Shown: positions 35,085 to 43,268 of the stretch, one piece after another
How positions within the stretch are numbered: position 1 is the first letter of the stretch
Layout of the letters: every line of letters begins with the position of its first letter
From: Alcaligenaceae bacterium
GTDB taxonomy: Bacteria; Pseudomonadota; Gammaproteobacteria; Burkholderiales; Burkholderiaceae_B
Reading direction: 5' to 3'
Length of the DNA: 64,000 bases
Assembly (NCBI GenBank): GCA_947380655.1
Contig: CANCRX010000007.1
Coordinates: 9,525-73,524, forward strand
Translations under genes and position numbers: made by a program
Notes under the pieces: generated by a model
Databases searched by the model: none
Seen by the model: only the letters and a program-made list of their open reading frames with translations
What the model was told of the DNA's origin: nothing

Positions 35085-36740
35085 ATGTCCACACCCCAAA
35101 CGAGTACGGCCAACACGAGCGGCTGGCTCGACAAAGAGCGTACGATTGCAGGCCCCGGATTTAACCGCTGGCTCGTCCCTCCTGCAGCACTTGCGATCCA
35201 TCTGTGCATTGGGATGGCGTATGGATTTTCCGTATTTTGGTTGCCACTGTCCAAAGCGATTGGCGTGTCGGTTGCGAAAACCTGTCCTGCGGATATGAGT
35301 TTGCTGACAGAATTGTTTGCATCGAACTGCGACTGGCGTATTTCAAGTCTTGGCTGGATGTACACCCTCTTCTTCGTTTTACTGGGTTCATCGGCCGCCC
35401 TCTGGGGGAGCTGGCTCGAGCATGCGGGCCCGCGCAAAGCGGGCGTCGTATCCGCGCTGTGTTGGTGTGGCGGACTTTTAATTTCAGCACTCGGCATACA
35501 TTGGCATCAGTTATGGATGTTATGGGTTGGCTCAGGAGTGATTGGTGGAATCGGACTAGGACTGGGCTATATCTCGCCTGTCTCCACACTGATCAAATGG
35601 TTTCCGGATCGCCGAGGCATGGCGACAGGTATGGCCATCATGGGCTTTGGCGGTGGCGCCTTAGTTGGTTCCCCTCTTGCGGCAGAACTCATGAAGTACT
35701 TTGCATCGCCTTCGGGTGTAGGCGTTTGGCAGACCTTTGTCGTGATGGCGTTAATCTATTTTGTGTTCATGATGGCAGGTGCCCTGACCTACCGCATTCC
35801 TCCAAGCGGCTGGAAACCCGAGGGCTGGACACTGCCCGCAGCACAAGTTAACAACGCGATGATCACTCAAAATCACGTGCATGCCAAAAAAGTATGGGGC
35901 ATTCCACAATTTTGGCTGATCTGGATGGTGCTTTGCATGAACGTCAGCGCAGGCATTGGCGTAATCGGTATGGCGAGCCCCATGCTGCAGGAAATGTTTG
36001 GCGGAAGCCTGATTGGAGTTGCGAAGAAATTCGGCGAACTCGATCCAAAAGAGCTCGCATCGATTGGAATTATTGCAGCAGGGTTTGCTGCGCTCCTCAG
36101 TCTTTTTAATATTGGTGGTCGTTTCGTCTGGGCAAGCCTGTCAGACAAGATCGGTCGCAAAATGACTTATGTCGTATTTTTCGTTTTAGGTGCACTGCTT
36201 TATGCCAGCATCCCCCTGAGCGCTGCCGCAGGAAGCAAACTGATGTTTGTTGCTGCGGTTTGCATTATCTTGAGTATGTATGGTGGAGGCTTTGCGACCG
36301 TTCCTGCCTATCTGGCAGATTTATTTGGTACGCAGATGGTGGGTGCCATTCATGGACGCCTGCTCACAGCGTGGGCTACCGCGGGCATCATCGGCCCAGT
36401 TGTCGTGAACTATATGCGTGAGTATCAGATTGGCTTGGGTATCCCGCGCGAACAGGTCTACAACCAAACCATGTATATCTTGGTTGGCTTTCTTGTTATT
36501 GGTCTGATCTGCAATCTAGCAGTCAAACCACTTGCATCAAAATGGTTTATGACTCCTGAAGAACTTGCAGAAGAAAAACGACTTGCTCACGACCGGGCGC
36601 AAGCCAGCGAAGTCGGTCAGGGTACGGGCATTTCTGAAAGAACGCCTGCAATGGTCGTCATCGTTGCCTGGTCAGTTGTCGGTATCCCACTCGCGTGGGG
36701 CGTGTATCGCACTTTGCAAAGCGTTTCCAAATTTTTCTAA
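35085..36740 (+). CDS. MFS transporter, oxalate/formate antiporter (OFA)-like
   Basis: A large major facilitator of 551 residues with about twelve helices. It has the OFA-type first helix (LCIGMAYGFSVFWLPLSKAI), the helix 4-5 region GLGLGYISPVSTLIKWFPDRRG (longer than shown in any single run here) and the second-half loop WASLSDKIGRKM. An inserted loop with two cysteines lies between helices 1 and 2 (residues 62-83). It probably exchanges a monocarboxylate or a pathway end product. Last gene of the plus-strand operon; an A/T-rich 89-base gap follows. Confidence 0.87.
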   Translation: MSTPQTSTANTSGWLDKERTIAGPGFNRWLVPPAALAIHLCIGMAYGFSVFWLPLSKAIGVSVAKTCPADMSLLTELFASNCDWRISSLGWMYTLFFVLLGSSAALWGSWLEHAGPRKAGVVSALCWCGGLLISALGIHWHQLWMLWVGSGVIGGIGLGLGYISPVSTLIKWFPDRRGMATGMAIMGFGGGALVGSPLAAELMKYFASPSGVGVWQTFVVMALIYFVFMMAGALTYRIPPSGWKPEGWTLPAAQVNNAMITQNHVHAKKVWGIPQFWLIWMVLCMNVSAGIGVIGMASPMLQEMFGGSLIGVAKKFGELDPKELASIGIIAAGFAALLSLFNIGGRFVWASLSDKIGRKMTYVVFFVLGALLYASIPLSAAAGSKLMFVAAVCIILSMYGGGFATVPAYLADLFGTQMVGAIHGRLLTAWATAGIIGPVVVNYMREYQIGLGIPREQVYNQTMYILVGFLVIGLICNLAVKPLASKWFMTPEELAEEKRLAHDRAQASEVGQGTGISERTPAMVVIVAWSVVGIPLAWGVYRTLQSVSKFF

Positions 36741-36769
36741 GAACTTTTTAAACCCGTCTTGAAACGCTC

Positions 36770-36829
36770 GGATAGTCGATCAAAAAATCAGGCACTATAT
36801 GCAGTCTGATCAAAAATGATTGACTATCC
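36770..36829. promoter_or_regulatory. Large nested dyad ahead of the photolyase operon
   Basis: GGATAGTCGATCA (36770-36782) pairs with TGATTGACTATCC (36817-36829) with one mismatch, directly before the ATG at 36830. Inside it, ATCAG (36787-36791) pairs with CTGAT (36806-36810). GATCAAAAA also occurs as a direct repeat at 36778 and 36808, exactly 30 bases (about three helical turns) apart. A TATATG at 36796-36801 between the arms could be a -10 box. No Shine-Dalgarno is visible. An operator for a dimeric regulator, or a leader hairpin, is likely. Confidence 0.55.
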
Positions 36830-38362
36830 ATGTCCTACAGTATTGTCTGGTTTAAGCGAGACCTTCGTCTGCATGATCATGCGGCGCTCACTGCCGCGCT
36901 TAAAGACGGGCCCGTGCTCTGCCTCTACATCATTGAGCCCACTCTCTGGTCTGCTCCGGATGTATCTGCACAGCACTATCAATTTATCCTCGAAAGCCTG
37001 CGCGAACTGTACCTGGCACTCAAGCAACGAGGCGCGGTGCTGCACGTCGTCACAGGCGAAGCCGTCGAAGTCCTTCAAAAAATACATCAACAACGGCCTT
37101 TTAGATCAATTTTTTCGCACGAAGAAACAGGCAACTGGCTCTCATTTCAAAGAGATTTAGCTGTTAAAGCCTGGTGTAAAGGCAAAAAAATTGACTGGTA
37201 TGAATTTGCACAGTTTGGTGTAGTCAGGCGCTTAAGCAATCGCAATCTGTGGAAAGACAATTGGGACAGACATGTGAGCATGACAATCCTCGAGGCTCCA
37301 ACCTATATTCCAAGTATTGATCTGCCATGGACTGAGCCAAGACCACTGACACCATCGCAACTAGGTATGGATCCTTTGGATCCGCCCCAGCGGCAGCAAG
37401 GGGGGAGAAAAAATGGTCTCGCAGTCTTAGACAGCTTTTTATCCGACCGAAGCAGCCAGTACCGGGGAGGCATTTCGTCACCCCTCTCAGCACCCACAGC
37501 ATGCTCACGCGTCTCACCTTATCTGACATATGGCTGTCTGAGTCTGCGTGAAATCGTACAAGCGACCGCCTCACAGCTTGCTTGTTTGCAAGCAGACGAC
37601 GTACGTCGTAATAAAGGGCTGAATGCCTTTGTCAGTCGTCTCTATTGGCATTGCCACTTCATTCAGAAAATGGAGAGCGAACCTGAACTCGAATTTACTA
37701 ATTTGCATACTGGGTACGACGGTTTGCGAGAGAACGACTGGAACGAAGAAAACTTCCGTGCCTTAACCAATGCTCAAACTGGCTGGCCCCTGGTCGATGC
37801 CTGTGTAGTGATGTTGCGCGAAACAGGCTGGCTGAATTTCAGAATGCGCGCGATGCTGGTCTCCACCGCAGCCTACCCACTTTGGTTGCACTGGAAAGAG
37901 GTCGGTCACTGGTTAGCGAGGAATTTTCTGGATTACGAACCCGGTATTCACTGGAGTCAGCTTCAAATGCAGTCGGGTACGACAGGAATAAATATCCCTC
38001 GCATATACAACCCCATTAAACAAGCGCGTGATCACGACCCACGCGGGGTATTTGTGCGTCGCTGGCTACCGGCACTAAAAAAAGTGCCCGACACCTGGCT
38101 ATTTGAACCATGGCGCATGCCAGAATCCTTACTGCAGCAGCATGGTTTAAGGAGCGGCCAGGATATTTTTCAGCCACGCGTCGAGCTTGACGAGTCAACG
38201 CGCGTAGCCAAGAAAAAACTCTTTGCTCTACGCGCACAACCAGAAATCAAAGCGGGTCGGGCCTCCATAGTAGAAAAACATGCCTCAAGAAAAAAATCTG
38301 CAAAAGTCAGCGTTAAAAATAAAATTCAGCCAACCACCCATCAACAGGCCTTTGAGTTCTGA
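36830..38362 (+). CDS. Cryptochrome/photolyase family protein, class I-like with altered FAD-pocket motif
   Basis: A 510-residue flavoprotein with the N-terminal antenna domain (SIVWFKRDLRLHDH) and a C-terminal FAD helical domain (QTGWPLVDACVVML near 316-330). It would use blue light to repair pyrimidine dimers or to signal. Two motifs differ from E. coli-type CPD photolyases: MHNRLRM is LNFRMRA (335-341), and the ASTGTDAAPYFRIFNP segment is QSGTTGINIPRIYNP (381-395). About 50 basic, low-complexity residues extend the C-terminus. It overlaps the DUF2256 gene. Repair specificity uncertain. Confidence 0.85.
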   Translation: MSYSIVWFKRDLRLHDHAALTAALKDGPVLCLYIIEPTLWSAPDVSAQHYQFILESLRELYLALKQRGAVLHVVTGEAVEVLQKIHQQRPFRSIFSHEETGNWLSFQRDLAVKAWCKGKKIDWYEFAQFGVVRRLSNRNLWKDNWDRHVSMTILEAPTYIPSIDLPWTEPRPLTPSQLGMDPLDPPQRQQGGRKNGLAVLDSFLSDRSSQYRGGISSPLSAPTACSRVSPYLTYGCLSLREIVQATASQLACLQADDVRRNKGLNAFVSRLYWHCHFIQKMESEPELEFTNLHTGYDGLRENDWNEENFRALTNAQTGWPLVDACVVMLRETGWLNFRMRAMLVSTAAYPLWLHWKEVGHWLARNFLDYEPGIHWSQLQMQSGTTGINIPRIYNPIKQARDHDPRGVFVRRWLPALKKVPDTWLFEPWRMPESLLQQHGLRSGQDIFQPRVELDESTRVAKKKLFALRAQPEIKAGRASIVEKHASRKKSAKVSVKNKIQPTTHQQAFEF

Positions 38363-38529
38363 TGACAAATGACTCTCCGATGCGGGGCCGTAAAAAAAAT
38401 GAGCTCCCCAGTAAAACCTGTCTGCAATGCGGTCGGCCTTTTACCTGGCGTAAAAAATGGGCACGGGATTGGGAGCAAGTGAAATATTGTTCAGATAAGT
38501 GCCGTGCCTCCACAAAGAGTGCAAATTGA
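38362..38529 (+). CDS. DUF2256 small zinc-ribbon protein
   Basis: A 55-residue protein whose ATG overlaps the photolyase stop by one base (TGATG). It has two cysteine pairs, CLQC (20-23) and CSDKC (43-47), around a basic aromatic centre, GRPFTWRKKW (24-33), followed by EQVKYCS. This is the DUF2256 pattern. Members are often encoded beside photolyases, but their role is not established; nucleic-acid binding through the zinc ribbon is a reasonable guess. It is coupled on both sides, sharing four bases with the next gene. Confidence 0.88.
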   Translation: MTNDSPMRGRKKNELPSKTCLQCGRPFTWRKKWARDWEQVKYCSDKCRASTKSAN

Positions 38530-39872
38530 AGACAATCATTTATTGGTTTCGCAACGACCTCAGACTGACAGATAATCCAGCATTCTCAACAGCCTGTGCA
38601 TTAGCCAAGCATATCGTTCCTGTTTATATCCATGACGAAACCTTGTACGAATCAACGCGATGGGGCATTGCAAGAACCTCTGCCCATCGCCAACACTTTT
38701 TAAGTTCAGCTCTGGCGGGCTTGAACGCGCTACTGCAGCAAAAAGGCAGCACACTAATAGAATTGCGTGGAAATATTACAGAACAGCTCTGTACCCTAAT
38801 CAGTACCCTGAATCCCGCACTGGGAGAGTGCGAAATACACTGCGAAAATATCGCAGCTCCATTTGAACAGGATTGTGTCGATCAGTTGCGTTTTGCAGGA
38901 GTGACTGTTGTAGAGACGTGGCAATCCAGCATGCTTGATTTTTCGCAGCTGCCTTTTAAGCTCGATGATGTGCCAGACACGTTTACCACTATGCGTATGC
39001 AAATTGAAAAACACGGGCTCAAAGCACGACCAACTCAGGCGCTTGCTGAGAGGATTCCTCCTCTACCGAATCGTCTCAAGGATCAGGCCTACACTTCCAT
39101 TAACGCCTTAGCACCTGCGTCAGAGGTCAGAAAAAGTGCATACCCAAACGCCGTGAATTCCTTTCCATACTCTGAACCAGCCTATTTCGGTTCAGAGCAA
39201 GCGGCTAAACAACATCTGGAGAACTATTTTTCCAGTCAATTGCCTCACACCTATAAAGAAACAAGAGATCAATTGTCAGGCATAGACTATTCAACCAAGT
39301 TTTCACCTTGGCTCTCTATTGGGTCGTTGTCGGCACCGGCAATCGTTGAAAAACTGCAACATTACGAAATGGAATACGGTGCAAATAAAAGCACCTACTG
39401 GATATGGTTTGAATTACTGTGGAGGGATTATTTCCGGCTATTACACCTTAAGTATGGAAAATTGCTGTATCGGGAACAAGGGATATCCACGCACCTGACA
39501 CCAACGACTCAGTCGGCCACTCAGCGCTCGCGTGGTCAAGAGAACTTTAAAAAGTGGTGCGAAGGATCCACAGGCTCAGCTCTCGTCGATGCGGCGATGC
39601 ACGAGCTTTTCAGTACGGGTTATCTCTCCAATCGCCTCAGACAAGTCGTTGCTAGTTTCCTCATCTATGATTTAAATGTCGACTGGCGTGCAGGTGCTGC
39701 CTGGTTTGAGTCGCAGCTAGTCGACTACGATGTCTACAGCAATCAGGGCAACTGGCTGTATATTGCCGGACGGGGCAGCGACCCAAGAGGCGGTCGCAGA
39801 TTTAATATTCAAAAACAAACCCATGATCACGACCCGCAAGGGCTTTACAGAACAAGCTGGGGCGGTGCATGA
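38526..39872 (+). CDS. Cryptochrome DASH-type photolyase
   Basis: A 448-residue cry-DASH protein. The antenna-domain start IIYWFRNDLRLTDN, the FAD-domain segment WFELLWRDYFRLLHLKYG and the C-terminal GRGSDPRGGRRFNIQKQ followed by DPQGLYR are characteristic. The family repairs dimers in single-stranded or looped DNA and usually carries MTHF as antenna. The start is taken as TTG at 38526, overlapping the DUF2256 stop (TTGA); a GTG at 38499 is in frame but adds nine non-conserved residues. It overlaps the next gene by four bases. Confidence 0.9.
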   Translation: MKTIIYWFRNDLRLTDNPAFSTACALAKHIVPVYIHDETLYESTRWGIARTSAHRQHFLSSALAGLNALLQQKGSTLIELRGNITEQLCTLISTLNPALGECEIHCENIAAPFEQDCVDQLRFAGVTVVETWQSSMLDFSQLPFKLDDVPDTFTTMRMQIEKHGLKARPTQALAERIPPLPNRLKDQAYTSINALAPASEVRKSAYPNAVNSFPYSEPAYFGSEQAAKQHLENYFSSQLPHTYKETRDQLSGIDYSTKFSPWLSIGSLSAPAIVEKLQHYEMEYGANKSTYWIWFELLWRDYFRLLHLKYGKLLYREQGISTHLTPTTQSATQRSRGQENFKKWCEGSTGSALVDAAMHELFSTGYLSNRLRQVVASFLIYDLNVDWRAGAAWFESQLVDYDVYSNQGNWLYIAGRGSDPRGGRRFNIQKQTHDHDPQGLYRTSWGGA

Positions 39873-41422
39873 AAACCTTACGACTCATCCTGGGCGATCA
39901 GCTCAACCCGGAACACAGCTGGTTTGCTGAGGTCTCGGCAGACATAGTCTATACGCTGATGGAAATCCGTCAGGAAACTGACTATGTCTTGCATCACGCA
40001 CAAAAAATTATCGGGGTTTTTGCAGGCATGCGTAGCCTGGCGGCGCAACTTTCAGCCAAAGGACACCGCACGCATTACATTGCGATTGATGCGTCTGATA
40101 ATCAACAGTCACTCACCAAGAATCTAGAATGGCTGATTGATCATTACCAGGTGCAGCGCTTTGAATATCAGGAACCAGACGAATACAGGCTCGATCAGCA
40201 GTTAAAAGATTTCTCTCAGTCACTGGCTATCGACTCAGCAATGGTATCCAGTGAGCATTTTTATACTGAGCGCGATACCTGTGAAAAAATATTTAAAGGC
40301 CAAAAGCAATGGCTGATGGAGAGGTTTTATCGTCTGATGCGCACTAAGTATCAGGTGCTCATGGAGGATGCCGCTCAAGGCTCATCAAAAGAAGCAAAAA
40401 AAACATTAGGCGGGCAATGGAATTTTGATCAGGAAAACCGTAAATCCTGGCCAGGCACACCCGTAGAGCCGAGTGACTCAAGGCAACTGCATAATCATCT
40501 GGCACTGTGGGAAATCATCCAAAGCGCAGGTGTGAATAGTTTCGGAGAGCCACAAGCTGAAGCGTTCAGATGGCCACTTAATCGCGAGCAAGCACTGCGG
40601 CATCTTGAAGTTTTCATACGGGACATTCTCCCGGAATTCGGTAATTTCCAAGATGCGATGAGTACCAAAGGATGGAGGTTATTTCATTCTCTGATTTCTT
40701 TCGCCCTCAATACAAAGATGCTGAAACCCCAGGAGGTTGTCTCACAAGCAGAACAAGCATTCCATCAAGGTGCAGTATCTTTAGCGACTGCTGAGGGCTT
40801 CATCAGACAAATCATTGGCTGGCGCGAATATATTCGAGGAATTTATTGGGCACACATGCCTGATTACGATACACACAATGTGTTTCAGCACCATACGCCC
40901 TTGCCAGCCTGGTTCTGGAATGGACAGACAAAAATGAATTGTCTTTCGCATGCGATCGGTCAGTCACTTGAACACGCCTATGCCCATCATATTCAGCGCC
41001 TGATGATTATTGGTAATTTCTCTTTACTCGCAGGACTGGATCCTGCCGCGCTGCATCGCTGGTATCTCGGCATTTATATCGATGCCTTTGAATGGGTCGA
41101 GTTACCGAATACCGTTGGTATGAGTCAGTATGCGGATGGCGGGTTGCTCGCGACCAAGCCATATGTCTCAAGTGCCGCATACATAGACCGAATGAGTGAC
41201 TATTGCAAAGGGTGTCACTACAGTAAGAAACTGCGCGAGGGAGAAAAGGCCTGTCCGTTTAATGCACTGTACTGGGATTTCTTTGAACGTAACAAAGAAA
41301 AATTATCCAGTAATTTCAGACTCGGAATGGTCTATCGTAATTTAGAGAAAATGGATCCTGCGGCACTAAGTAGTTTGAAAGCTCAGGCCAGCGTCACACT
41401 TGGAAAACTTGAGCAGCTATAG
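39869..41422 (+). CDS. FeS-BCP-type photolyase (PhrB-like, probable (6-4) photolyase)
   Basis: A 517-residue iron-sulfur bacterial cryptochrome/photolyase. It starts with LRLILGDQLN, as PhrB does. The [4Fe-4S] cysteines are Cys358, Cys446, Cys449 and Cys462, the same spacing as Cys350/438/441/454 of Agrobacterium PhrB. The catalytic His pair of PhrB matches His373-His374 in AYAHHIQRLM. The family repairs (6-4) photoproducts and usually has a dimethylribityllumazine antenna. Last gene of the four-gene overlapping operon. Confidence 0.93.
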   Translation: MKTLRLILGDQLNPEHSWFAEVSADIVYTLMEIRQETDYVLHHAQKIIGVFAGMRSLAAQLSAKGHRTHYIAIDASDNQQSLTKNLEWLIDHYQVQRFEYQEPDEYRLDQQLKDFSQSLAIDSAMVSSEHFYTERDTCEKIFKGQKQWLMERFYRLMRTKYQVLMEDAAQGSSKEAKKTLGGQWNFDQENRKSWPGTPVEPSDSRQLHNHLALWEIIQSAGVNSFGEPQAEAFRWPLNREQALRHLEVFIRDILPEFGNFQDAMSTKGWRLFHSLISFALNTKMLKPQEVVSQAEQAFHQGAVSLATAEGFIRQIIGWREYIRGIYWAHMPDYDTHNVFQHHTPLPAWFWNGQTKMNCLSHAIGQSLEHAYAHHIQRLMIIGNFSLLAGLDPAALHRWYLGIYIDAFEWVELPNTVGMSQYADGGLLATKPYVSSAAYIDRMSDYCKGCHYSKKLREGEKACPFNALYWDFFERNKEKLSSNFRLGMVYRNLEKMDPAALSSLKAQASVTLGKLEQL

Positions 41423-41438
41423 GAACGGAAGCAATACG

Positions 41439-41466
41439 GCTGAGTCCCTTTAAGGAGGAACTCAGC
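41439..41466. other. Stem-loop between convergent genes, possible weak terminator
   Basis: GCTGAGT (41439-41445) pairs with ACTCAGC (41460-41466), and a CC/GG pair within the loop could extend the stem. It lies between the end of the photolyase operon and the convergent PcaC-like gene. There is no T tract on either strand, so it is a poor intrinsic terminator and may only protect transcript ends. Confidence 0.35.
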
Positions 41467-41499
41467 GACTCAAGTCATGACGGCATAGTCACTACTGGA

Positions 41500-41886
41500 T
41501 CACTTCTTGGCTTGCTCCAACTCAGCAAAGACCTCTTTCGCAAGACGGAAGGCATCCACACCTGAAGGTATACCACCATAAATGGCAACCTGCATCAACA
41601 CTTCACGAACCTGATCCTTAGTCACACCATTATTCAACGCGCCTTTCAGATGCATTTTGAACTCATGTGGACGATTCAGGATACTGAGCATCGCGAGATT
41701 CAGCATGCTGCGTGTTGCACGGGGTAAGCCTTCGCGTCCCCATACTGCGCCCCAGCAATACTCTGTGGTCAATCGCTGCATCGGCATATTGAAGTCATCG
41801 GCTGCAGCCAACGACTTGTCAACGAACTCCGCGCCAAGCACTTCCTTGCGAATCTGTAAGCCTGTATCAAACAAATCATCATTCAT
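41500..41886 (-). CDS. Carboxymuconolactone decarboxylase family protein (PcaC-like)
   Basis: A 128-residue all-helical protein close to PcaC: EYCWGAVWGREGLPRATRS near 43, HLKGALNNGV near 79 and VREVLMQVAIYGG near 94. PcaC decarboxylates gamma-carboxymuconolactone in the protocatechuate branch. No pcaGHB genes are present, and this copy lies at the end of the Liv-type operon, so its real substrate may differ. The ATG at 41884-41886 with GGAG upstream is preferred over an in-frame start 24 bases earlier. Confidence 0.85.
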   Translation of the reverse strand: MNDDLFDTGLQIRKEVLGAEFVDKSLAAADDFNMPMQRLTTEYCWGAVWGREGLPRATRSMLNLAMLSILNRPHEFKMHLKGALNNGVTKDQVREVLMQVAIYGGIPSGVDAFRLAKEVFAELEQAKK

Positions 41887-41980
41887 TGCATAACTCCATA
41901 TTAAAAACAATCAATCTTTAAACAGGAAGCCCGCGCACAGCGGGCTCCTGATATTTCGTACTTAAGTAGGACTCAAAGCA

Positions 41981-43225
41981 TTAGTTTTTAGGCCAGATTG
42001 GTGCAGCCAAAGACTCTTTCTCTGGAAAAACGGTGACGGGTACACCGTTTTGCCACTGAACGATCAACAAGCTCGCACCTTCACGACGACCGACATCGTC
42101 AAACTTCAGCTTTCCACCTGGGAAATAGTTCGCTGGGCCATCACTGATATCCATTTTGCGCAAGGCTTGCGTAACAGCCTCCCGATCGGCCTTGCCAGCG
42201 GCTTCGAGTGCCGCTTTAAAGATATACATGTCGCCATAGGTTGTCACAAAGTGCTGTGTCGCCCAAGGCTGACCACTTTTCTTTTTAAACTCTTCAATCA
42301 TGGGCTTCTGGGCACTAGTCGTCCAGTTCGCCACAACGGACATCACGCCCTCGAGCTGCTCTACGTTCATATTTGCACGCAGATCGGGATCAAGAATAGC
42401 GGCCCCATTTGAAATGGTTGGGATCTTTCCTTTACCAATTCCGAACTCATTCATTTTTTCCAGCAGCAGTTTGGCATCCGGGATGGCGGTTGGCAGAAGC
42501 AACAGGATATCTGGACGCTTGGAGCGCACACGCTGGATTAAGGGCGTTGCGTTAGCAAGTGGGGGGGTAAACACTTCGTCTACCACCAACTCCAGCCCAA
42601 GTTTGGATAATTGCGTATCCTTAATAGGTTTAACGAATGCAACCGAAGCTGCCGTATTGTCCATGACAATGCCAATCGTTTTAGGCTTTTTTCCGGTTGT
42701 TTTTTCTGCCAGCGCAACTAAAGCTGGCAGGGAGCCGGCGGCTTGTGCATCACCCGTTGCTGAGGTTTGGAAAACATATTTAAAACCACGCGAAGTGATC
42801 GAGTCCGCGTATGAAAAAGTCAAAACGGGTAACTTTGCGCGCTCAGTCACTTCCGTCACAGCCAAGGTAAATGAACTGAGATACGCACCGGTTGCACCGA
42901 CGAGATTCGGACCATCAGCCACCATGCGTTGCGCAGCATTTTTAGCTTTTTCAACGCTATCACCCGCATCAAAGACAGCAAGCTTGAGCTTTGCGCCTCC
43001 CAGTGATTTGATACCGCCTTGGGCGTTGATTTCCGAGATTGCAAGATCCGCCGCAATCTTCATCACTTCACCCTGACGAGCCCAGGGGCCCGACATGGGT
43101 GCAATCAACCCCACCTCAACATCTTTCGTCTGCGCAAGGACATGGCCCGAAGCGACTAGCGATGCTGCGATCACGCCAGCACTGAACAACTTTTTTACAA
43201 ATCCATCTGATTTTCTTTGAATCAT
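41981..43225 (-). CDS. Branched-chain-amino-acid-type ABC transporter periplasmic receptor
   Basis: A 414-residue LivK-type (Peripla_BP_6) binding protein with a signal peptide (basic start, hydrophobic 14-26, ending HVLAQ). The mature N-terminus VEVGLIAPMSGPWARQG is typical. In Burkholderiales many such receptors bind aromatic or aliphatic carboxylates rather than leucine. Genes for the fused permease/ATPase, the second ATPase and LivH are immediately upstream on the same strand, so the uptake system is complete. Ligand unknown. Confidence 0.9.
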   Translation of the reverse strand: MIQRKSDGFVKKLFSAGVIAASLVASGHVLAQTKDVEVGLIAPMSGPWARQGEVMKIAADLAISEINAQGGIKSLGGAKLKLAVFDAGDSVEKAKNAAQRMVADGPNLVGATGAYLSSFTLAVTEVTERAKLPVLTFSYADSITSRGFKYVFQTSATGDAQAAGSLPALVALAEKTTGKKPKTIGIVMDNTAASVAFVKPIKDTQLSKLGLELVVDEVFTPPLANATPLIQRVRSKRPDILLLLPTAIPDAKLLLEKMNEFGIGKGKIPTISNGAAILDPDLRANMNVEQLEGVMSVVANWTTSAQKPMIEEFKKKSGQPWATQHFVTTYGDMYIFKAALEAAGKADREAVTQALRKMDISDGPANYFPGGKLKFDDVGRREGASLLIVQWQNGVPVTVFPEKESLAAPIWPKN

Positions 43226-43268
43226 GATTGTCTCCTGTTGTGATAAATATTTTTATACCCTGCACACT

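Noticed and set aside
35204..35851. 215-codon plus-strand frame inside the OFA transporter gene
   Set aside because: Same-strand shifted frame of a well-supported membrane protein; no hydrophobic pattern or motif of its own.
42300..43076. 258-codon open frame on the plus strand opposite the LivK-type receptor gene
   Set aside because: Antisense to a clear signal-peptide-bearing receptor; no ribosome site, repetitive Ser/Ala-rich composition expected of a shadow frame.
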